DNA of 12,955 nucleotides from Phycisphaerales bacterium (GTDB lineage Bacteria; Planctomycetota; Phycisphaerae; Tepidisphaerales; Tepidisphaeraceae). A program made the position numbers and the translations under genes. Positions within the stretch are counted from its first letter, which is position 1. Every line of letters begins with the position of its first letter. The notes beneath the pieces were generated by a model that did no database searches, was not told the origin of the DNA, and saw only the letters and a program-made list of their open reading frames with translations. Of this stretch, positions 8,648-12,955 are shown in pieces. The stretch covers positions 1-12,955 of the forward strand of contig JAQGHP010000280.1 of NCBI GenBank assembly GCA_028288775.1, written 5' to 3'.

Positions 8648-10249
8648 ATGCAACGTGCCTACAGCCGATCCTTACGCACTGCGGCCTGCGTGCTTCCTAT
8701 GGCCTTCATGTCCACTCTTGCGGGCCTCACCGGCTGCTCGTCCGACCGGCCGGATTCCGATTACGCCGAGCCCTCTTCCTCCGCGATTCAGACCTCCCAT
8801 GTCAGCCGGGCGCCCGCCGCCCCGCGGGATGAGCACCTGATGACGCTCGCATACCCCACGGGCGACCGCAGCACGAGTACATTGCTTGTCGAGCAGGTGG
8901 GCGGGAATGAAGTGCGCTTGAACCACGATTATCGCTACGGCCTGCGCGTAACAAACCTTACCGCCCAGACCGTTCGCGGCATCACCTTGCGCTCGCGCGC
9001 CCCCGAGGGTCTTCGCGTCGTGAAGACTACCGCCACCACGCAGCCCCTGAGCGACGGGCAGAACGTGTACACCGTCGGCGACCTGGGGCCGCGGGAATCG
9101 CGGGTGATCGAGATGACGGTAAATCCCGAGCGCGAAGGGGCAATGGACGAGTGCTATGCGATCAGCTATCAGCCGCCGACCTTCTGCATGGCGCTGCGCG
9201 TGGTGAACCCGGTGATCCGCGTGACGGCACGAGGGCCTGCGGAGGCGGACATCTGCGAGGACGTGGTTTACAAGTACACGGTGAGCAACACGGGGACGGG
9301 TTTCGCCCGCAACGTCACCTTCCGCGACACTCTGCCGGAGGGCGTGACGACCGTGGACGGGAAGAATGTCGTAGCAATTGACTTGGGCGATATTCCCGAA
9401 GGGCAACGCCGCGACGTGACCGCCCGGCTTCGGGCTTCGCGCCCGGGCGCTTTCTCATCCGAGGCGATCGTCAGCAGCGAGGGGGATGTGATCCGGTCGC
9501 AGGCAATTTCGACAACCATCCACGCGCCCAAGCTGGCCGTGGCCGTCAAAGGACCGGATCAGGACTATGTCGGTAAGGAGGTGGGATACCAAGTCACGGT
9601 CACGAATACTGGCGACGCCCCCGCGCGCGACGCGGCGGTGCGCCTGGCGGCTTCCGATGTCGGCCGCGTGATCGCGGTGAACCCCGCGGATGGCGCTCGG
9701 CCCGCTGTCACGCTCGCGACGGCGGGCACGGGCGGGAATGACGTGAGCCTCGGGACCATCAAACCGGGTGAATCGCGCACGCTCAATGTAACCGCCACGG
9801 GAAACCAGGGAGGCGTGCTTTCGCTGAATGCCGCGGCAACCGCGGCGTGCTCCGAGCGCGTGGCGCAGTCCGCGCAGACCCGCATTCAAACCATTGCCGC
9901 GTTGTTGCTTGAGGCGGTGGACGAAGCCGACCCCGTGCGCGTCGGCGACAACGTCATCTATGACATTGCCGTGACGAATCAGGGCACCGGCCCCGACACG
10001 AACGTCCGCGTGACGGCGACCGTTCCCGAGGGCGAGCAGTTCGTCAGTGCCAACGGAGCGACCGAGGCTTCGGCCAACGGCTCGACCGTCACGTTCGCCC
10101 CCGTCGCGACGCTCGCCGCCAAGCAGACCGTGAGATGGAAAGTCGTGGTGAAAGCCGCCCATGTTGGCGACGTGCAGTTCCGCGTCAACGCCAGCAGCGA
10201 CTCGGTCAAAGCCCCCGCCGAGAAGACGGAGCCGACGAAACTGTATTGA
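8648..10249 (+). CDS. DUF11-repeat lipoprotein related in layout to chlamydial OmcB
   Basis: 533 aa. A signal peptide with basic start (MQRAYSRSLRTAA) and hydrophobic core ends in the lipobox LTGC with Cys30, so the mature protein should be lipid-anchored. After a Ser/Pro/Asp-rich linker (31-80) come four beta-sandwich repeats, at about 85-180, 190-290, 292-415 and 418-530. Each carries the DUF11 signature of an aromatic strand followed by a TN-type turn: YGLRVTNLT from Tyr97, YTVSNTGTG from Tyr210, YQVTVTNTGD from Tyr314 and YDIAVTNQGTG from Tyr438. From memory of the chlamydial cysteine-rich outer-membrane protein OmcB, the last three repeats align along their length, including a VxVGxNxxY segment in the last and a C-terminus ending TExTxxY. 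Only four cysteines remain in the repeats (169, 180, 203, 401) against many in OmcB, so a disulfide-linked coat is unlikely. The likely role is a structural envelope protein. The spacer before the minus-strand kelch gene is convergent. Confidence 0.93.
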   Translation: MQRAYSRSLRTAACVLPMAFMSTLAGLTGCSSDRPDSDYAEPSSSAIQTSHVSRAPAAPRDEHLMTLAYPTGDRSTSTLLVEQVGGNEVRLNHDYRYGLRVTNLTAQTVRGITLRSRAPEGLRVVKTTATTQPLSDGQNVYTVGDLGPRESRVIEMTVNPEREGAMDECYAISYQPPTFCMALRVVNPVIRVTARGPAEADICEDVVYKYTVSNTGTGFARNVTFRDTLPEGVTTVDGKNVVAIDLGDIPEGQRRDVTARLRASRPGAFSSEAIVSSEGDVIRSQAISTTIHAPKLAVAVKGPDQDYVGKEVGYQVTVTNTGDAPARDAAVRLAASDVGRVIAVNPADGARPAVTLATAGTGGNDVSLGTIKPGESRTLNVTATGNQGGVLSLNAAATAACSERVAQSAQTRIQTIAALLLEAVDEADPVRVGDNVIYDIAVTNQGTGPDTNVRVTATVPEGEQFVSANGATEASANGSTVTFAPVATLAAKQTVRWKVVVKAAHVGDVQFRVNASSDSVKAPAEKTEPTKLY

Positions 10250-10269
10250 GCCGCGACTTGGTTACTTCG

Positions 10270-10321
10270 AAAAATGACCCTTCGTGACACTTGCGTCCCG
10301 CCCGTGCTAGCGACGCGTGTC
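10270..10321. repeat. Hairpin element, copy A (downstream of kelch gene)
   Basis: It starts AAAAATG, then CTTCGTGACACTT, and closes with GTGTC. The stem is GACAC (10286-10290) with GTGTC (10317-10321), continued by GCGTC (10293-10297) with GACGC (10312-10316) across a TT bulge. A related element lies upstream of the kelch gene at 12564-12600 in the same orientation, with a paired base change that keeps the stem. Its function is unknown; it resembles a small dispersed intergenic repeat. Confidence 0.5.
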
Positions 10322-10381
10322 GTCGAAAGCCCGCATATTCGGATCTCTCGACTTCGCACGTTTCAGGCATGGGCGGGACGC
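10293..10381. repeat. 14-bp inverted repeat in the convergent spacer
   Basis: GCGTCCCGCCCGTG (10293-10306) faces CATGGGCGGGACGC (10368-10381). That is 11 perfect GC-rich pairs, one G-T pair and two more pairs, around a 61-nt loop. It overlaps hairpin copy A on the left and the short palindrome at 10368-10386 on the right, so these folds would compete. It may form a bidirectional transcript end or be a dispersed repeat. Confidence 0.5.
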
Positions 10382-10386
10382 CCATG
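10368..10386. repeat. 7-bp palindrome CATGGGC/GCCCATG
   Basis: CATGGGCGGGACGCCCATG has perfect 7-bp arms and a 5-nt loop. It lies 28 bp past the 3' end of the minus-strand kelch gene, as expected of a terminator stem or REP-like element. The flank lacks a T-run. A loosely similar AGGCATGGGC sequence recurs at 12878-12887. Confidence 0.5.
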
Positions 10387-10413
10387 TCACCGTTTAAGTT
10401 GAGCGGCCACCTC

Positions 10414-12531
10414 TTACGGAACCAGCAGATCCGTTGCGTCCGCGGATTTCGGATCGAACCGCAGTACGAAAACCTCGCTGCGCGCGTCCATGGCCCAGAA
10501 GAGATCGCGGCGGGCGTCGTACATGAGGCCCAGCGACACGTTGCGGCCGGCCTTGCCGCTGGGATCGTCGCCGGTGATCTTGAACGAAACCCATTTGTTC
10601 TTCGCGCAGTCGTACGCGGGCGTCCGGCGGAATCCATCACCGCCAGGCGCAAGCGTCGCGCCCACCAGAAGCAGGTCATGGGCGGGATCGACACGCACCT
10701 GACAAAGATAAGGGATCGTCGCAGCGGCCTCCTTGCCGACGGGCGATCGCCGGTCCACCTTCAGCGACTTCATGTCGAGACTGTAAATCTCTCCGTCGTA
10801 TTTCGTCTTATCGCCATACTGCTTGCGCAAAAACAGCATCCGGTCGCGGCGGGCGTCGTAGACCACGGTCGAGTTATCCACCACCGAGCCGGGAAGGCGT
10901 TCGCCGGTGAGGGGCAGTTCGTTCCACCGGCTGGCGAGGGCGTCGAAGCGGAAGACCTGGCCTTGCTCCGTCCAGCAGATCAGCCCCTGGGGCGTGGGCG
11001 TCGTGGTGAGCGTGTACATGCTCCCGGAGTAGCTCATCGCCTTGGGAAGCGGGCTGCGGGCGGTCCATTCGGCGCGATCGGGATCGTAGAGGTAGCCGAA
11101 GGGGGCGTGGCCGAGGAATAGCATTTTCTTGAGCACTGGGTCGATGCCGTAGTTTTGATAGGTGTGGCCGCTGACCCATGGGCGGCCGTTGAAATTGAGG
11201 CCGCTCGGATATTCGGTGTTGGTGTAGAGCTGGCCGAGCGGGAACTCAACGGGATAGCACAATTCCCAGCGGTTGGAAGCGGGATGGAAGGTCAACACGT
11301 CCGTGCCGCCGTGGGCGCAGTGGCCGCCGGAGAAGCGGAGGAGCAGATCGCGATCGGGGTCGAGGACCGCAGAGCCCCAGTCGCGGTTCATCTGGGGCAT
11401 TCGCGGCGGATTGGTCTTCGTCCAGACGTTGGCCGGCAGGGTCTTCAATTTCGCCTGAAACTCGGCGGCGTCGGGTTTGGGCCCGTCGAAGAAATACTCC
11501 GGCAAAAACGGCCCGGTGCGATAGGTCCTGCTGTCGGCGGGCTCGGACTTGCCGCCGCCCGTCCATTTGTTGGCGGCAACGTCATAGGTCCAATCGCCGT
11601 CGCCCGAGTCGATGTACTGCCCGCCCATGTAGTCGGTGTTGGAGAAGTACGTATAGCCGCCGATGAGGGTGAGCGTGCCGTCGCGGTTGGCCTTCCAGGT
11701 GTGGTTGGCCCGCGGCGCCGGGGCGGCGGGCGGATGCCGGAGCGCCCATCGGCGGACGACAGGGTCGAATACCCATGTGTCGTTGGTGAGGTAGTCGCAA
11801 TGGTCGCCGCCGAAGAGGACGAATAGTTTCGACCTGGGCTCGTACGCGATAGCGCTCAGCGCCCGCGGGGGCGGCTCCGCGCCCGTGTCATCGCGCATTT
11901 TTTCGATGAGCACCTGCGTGCGGCGCATCCGTGCGAGGGTGTCGGCGGTGATGTCGCCCTGTTGCAGGGACGCGACGATTGCCTTGCTCTCGGACTCGAT
12001 GAATTCCACCCGCCGGGCGGCGTCGGGAAGTCGTTTCTCCCAGCCCGGCGCGCGGCCTAGGAGCGCCGCCCAGACGTCTAGCTCCGCGGTGAGCCTCTGC
12101 TGCCTGTGCAGCGCGGTGGATGGAATTTGCCGCCGCAGTTCCTCGGGCGGCAGCCCTTCCAGATAGAGCGACCGGGCGACGGCCAGCGCGTGTTTCTGGC
12201 CGTCCACCAGTTCCCAGGCGTCCTCATGGAATGGCTGGAGCGGGTTGGCCTTCGCCATCTCTCCATAGAGTTCAAGCCATTGCCCGTTCACGCGGAGGCG
12301 AGTGTGGGCCTGGCCGTCGTTGGCCTCCTGGTCTTCTCCGCCGAAGGAGAGCGCTGTGCCGTCGGGCGCTTCGCACACCGAGCCCCAGATCACGCGTTGC
12401 TTGATGTCTGTGGCGGGAAGGCGGTAGGGATGGGGCTTGGGCTCGGCTGCGTTGCATGTCGGTAGCGAGCACCATGACGGCGGAAGCGAGAGGACTACGA
12501 GGATGGCGAGCGGGCGAAACATTCTTGACAC
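10414..12531 (-). CDS. Secreted kelch beta-propeller protein with helical insert
   Basis: 705 aa from a GTG at 12531. GGAG 7 nt upstream favours it over the ATG at 12522, whose spacing to the same site is 16 nt. The signal peptide (FRPLAILVVLSL) ends near residue 28. Residues 45-90 hold a first blade-like strand set (ALSFGGEDQ). About 100-210 is a charged, clearly helical stretch. About 215-700 is a run of kelch-type blades with the pattern of small/hydrophobic strand, GG, then W after a YD or FD pair: VLFGGDHCDY then NDTWVFD; LTLIGGYTYF; FSGGHCAHGGTDVLTF; FGYLYDPDRAEW; VFRFDALASRWN; and YDCAKNKW. Two GGxHC/GGHC turns (Cys245, Cys405) stand out and might bind metal or form a disulfide (inference). 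No catalytic residues were recognised. Such propellers bind proteins or glycans; the ligand here is unknown. It converges on the OmcB-like gene and has no operon partner in view. Confidence 0.93.
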   Translation of the reverse strand: MSRMFRPLAILVVLSLPPSWCSLPTCNAAEPKPHPYRLPATDIKQRVIWGSVCEAPDGTALSFGGEDQEANDGQAHTRLRVNGQWLELYGEMAKANPLQPFHEDAWELVDGQKHALAVARSLYLEGLPPEELRRQIPSTALHRQQRLTAELDVWAALLGRAPGWEKRLPDAARRVEFIESESKAIVASLQQGDITADTLARMRRTQVLIEKMRDDTGAEPPPRALSAIAYEPRSKLFVLFGGDHCDYLTNDTWVFDPVVRRWALRHPPAAPAPRANHTWKANRDGTLTLIGGYTYFSNTDYMGGQYIDSGDGDWTYDVAANKWTGGGKSEPADSRTYRTGPFLPEYFFDGPKPDAAEFQAKLKTLPANVWTKTNPPRMPQMNRDWGSAVLDPDRDLLLRFSGGHCAHGGTDVLTFHPASNRWELCYPVEFPLGQLYTNTEYPSGLNFNGRPWVSGHTYQNYGIDPVLKKMLFLGHAPFGYLYDPDRAEWTARSPLPKAMSYSGSMYTLTTTPTPQGLICWTEQGQVFRFDALASRWNELPLTGERLPGSVVDNSTVVYDARRDRMLFLRKQYGDKTKYDGEIYSLDMKSLKVDRRSPVGKEAAATIPYLCQVRVDPAHDLLLVGATLAPGGDGFRRTPAYDCAKNKWVSFKITGDDPSGKAGRNVSLGLMYDARRDLFWAMDARSEVFVLRFDPKSADATDLLVP

Positions 12532-12538
12532 GTTGCAA

Positions 12539-12542
12539 CTCC
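12539..12542 (-). promoter_or_regulatory. Ribosome binding site of the kelch gene
   Basis: On the minus strand GGAG lies 7 nt before the GTG at 12531 and decides this start. It is the end of AGACGGAG, which can pair perfectly with CTCCGTCT upstream in the leader, so the site may be partly hidden in the mRNA. Confidence 0.5.
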
Positions 12543-12563
12543 GTCTAATGGTCGGCCCAGCTC

Positions 12564-12600
12564 AAAAATGCTTCGTGGCACTTCAGAGACGGAGCGTGCC
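12564..12600. repeat. Hairpin element, copy B (upstream of kelch gene)
   Basis: It begins AAAAATGCTTCGTGGCACTT and closes with GTGCC. The stem is GGCAC (12577-12581) with GTGCC (12596-12600). Copy A at 10270-10321 shares the AAAAATG and TTCGTGRCACTT blocks. Where copy A has GACAC/GTGTC, copy B has GGCAC/GTGCC, so both arms changed together. Confidence 0.5.
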
Positions 12601-12631
12601 GCCCCGGTCGGGCCAAAGGGCCGCACTGGTC

Positions 12632-12659
12632 CCCTCTCCCTCGTACGCGGGGGAGAGGG
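12632..12659. repeat. CCCTCTCCC/GGGAGAGGG palindrome
   Basis: Perfect 9-bp arms at 12632-12640 and 12651-12659 flank a 10-nt loop. The sequence is followed by more GAGGG units. Similar CCCTCTCCC-type stems are common dispersed intergenic repeats in many GC-rich bacteria, from general knowledge; a match was not searched. Confidence 0.55.
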
Positions 12660-12662
12660 AGA

Positions 12663-12826
12663 GGGTGAGGGGCGGAATGTCGAAGTGCGCCCGAATGCCG
12701 AATCATGTAGGGTGGGTGTACTCGCCCACCGTTGGTCAACCGCCGGAGTGGCAAATGGTGGGCGAGTACACCCACCCTACATGCCCTTCCTGCGAATCAT
12801 ACAACTTCACGCTCGGCCCCTCACCC
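12663..12826. repeat. Outer 11-bp inverted repeat enclosing the 27-bp one
   Basis: GGGTGAGGGGC at 12663-12673 is the exact reverse complement of GCCCCTCACCC at 12816-12826. The pair lies symmetrically outside the 27-bp inverted repeat (30 bp and 32 bp away), giving a nested arrangement of about 164 bp. Confidence 0.45.
12704..12783. repeat. Perfect 27-bp inverted repeat, REP/MITE-like
   Basis: The left arm (12704-12730) and right arm (12757-12783) are exact reverse complements over 27 bp, with a 26-bp spacer. Each arm contains a GTAGGGTGGG block at its outer end and CGCCCACC at its inner end. Dispersed GTAGGGTGGG/CCCACCCTAC repeats occur in many bacterial genomes and are in some cases linked to RAYT-type transposases (general knowledge). 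No transposase is present here, so it would be non-autonomous. Confidence 0.8.
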
Positions 12827-12872
12827 CAGCCCTTGTATGTTCCCCCCAAGCGACTTCAATACCACAGCCGTT

Positions 12873-12888
12873 GGCCCAGGCATGGGCC
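12873..12888. repeat. Small hairpin GGCCCA/TGGGCC
   Basis: GGCCCAGGCATGGGCC forms perfect 6-bp arms with a 4-nt loop. It is short and may be incidental, but it lies in the palindrome cluster and contains the GGCATGGGC block that also occurs at 10367-10374. Confidence 0.35.
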
Positions 12889-12955
12889 GGCGGTGATGCC
12901 CAGTGAGTTCGACCCAGCCCTCGGCGCTTCAAGCCCGTGGGAGAGCATGAGCCCT

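Larger units (their letters stand above)
10250..10413. other. Convergent intergenic region rich in inverted repeats
   Basis: This spacer lies between the 3' ends of the OmcB-like and kelch genes. It is packed with overlapping inverted repeats that could act as a bidirectional transcription end. None is followed by a clear T-run, so a standard intrinsic terminator is not shown. No coding sequence fits here. Confidence 0.5.
12539..12600 (-). promoter_or_regulatory. Possible structured leader of the kelch mRNA
   Basis: In mRNA sense, CTCCGTCT (12594-12587) is the perfect complement of AGACGGAG (12546-12539), which contains the ribosome binding site; the loop is 40 nt. CTCCGTCT also sits in the 14-nt loop of a second hairpin, GGCAC (12600-12596) with GTGCC (12581-12577). 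The two pairings could compete or form a pseudoknot. No known riboswitch family is recognised, and the transcription start is unknown, so this is tentative. Confidence 0.35.
12543..12955. other. Gene-free region of clustered palindromes
   Basis: No reading frame here looks like protein; the longest (12568-12906, plus strand) is translated repeat sequence. The region consists largely of inverted repeats: hairpin copy B, a CCCTCTCCC palindrome, a perfect 27-bp inverted repeat, an outer GGGTGAGGGGC pair and a small GGCCCA hairpin. From about 12890 to the right edge nothing is recognised. The promoter of the kelch gene should lie in the left part, but no clear boxes were found. Confidence 0.6.

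Noticed and set aside
10291..11826. Two plus-strand frames (10291-11121 and 11155-11826)
   Set aside because: Both are antisense to the kelch gene, whose blades are clear in the minus-strand frame; neither product shows a domain pattern.
12568..12906. 112-codon plus-strand frame at the right end
   Set aside because: It runs through the palindrome cluster and its sequence is translated repeat; it does not resemble a protein.

Overview
The window is GC-rich DNA carrying four protein-coding genes. All four encode exported proteins: one lipoprotein and three with Sec-type signal peptides. No RNA genes, transposases, CRISPR arrays or metabolic enzymes were seen. Very large secreted multidomain proteins, a kelch-propeller protein and a lipoprotein laid out like chlamydial OmcB point to the PVC group, most likely a planctomycete (possibly Phycisphaerae). 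This is inference from content, not from a phylogenetic marker.

Layout: (i) 1-2183, minus strand: a secreted, probably all-helical repeat protein of at least 727 aa that runs off the left edge. (ii) 2322-8396, minus strand, 138 bp upstream of gene (i) in transcription order: a 2024-aa secreted protein. Its order is a beta-sandwich-like N-terminus, a region resembling clan-A (GH42-like) glycosidases, a Rossmann/amidotransferase-like segment, a second alpha/beta domain, a PQQ/WD-like beta-propeller, and two galactose-binding-like C-terminal modules. (iii) 8397-8647: a divergent intergenic region with a short palindrome. (iv) 8648-10249, plus strand: a lipoprotein with four DUF11/OmcB-like beta-sandwich repeats. 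(v) 10250-10413: a convergent intergenic region full of inverted repeats. (vi) 10414-12531, minus strand: a secreted kelch beta-propeller protein. (vii) 12532-12955: a gene-free region holding a perfect 27-bp inverted repeat, further REP-like palindromes, and a possible structured leader of the kelch gene.

The two minus-strand genes on the left may be co-transcribed and could act together on an extracellular or periplasmic polysaccharide. The lipoprotein and kelch protein look like independent envelope proteins. The most distinctive signals are the OmcB-like lipoprotein, the very large glycosidase-like/propeller/lectin-like fusion, and intergenic hairpin elements. One of these elements occurs on both sides of the kelch gene, with a compensatory base change that keeps its stem paired.
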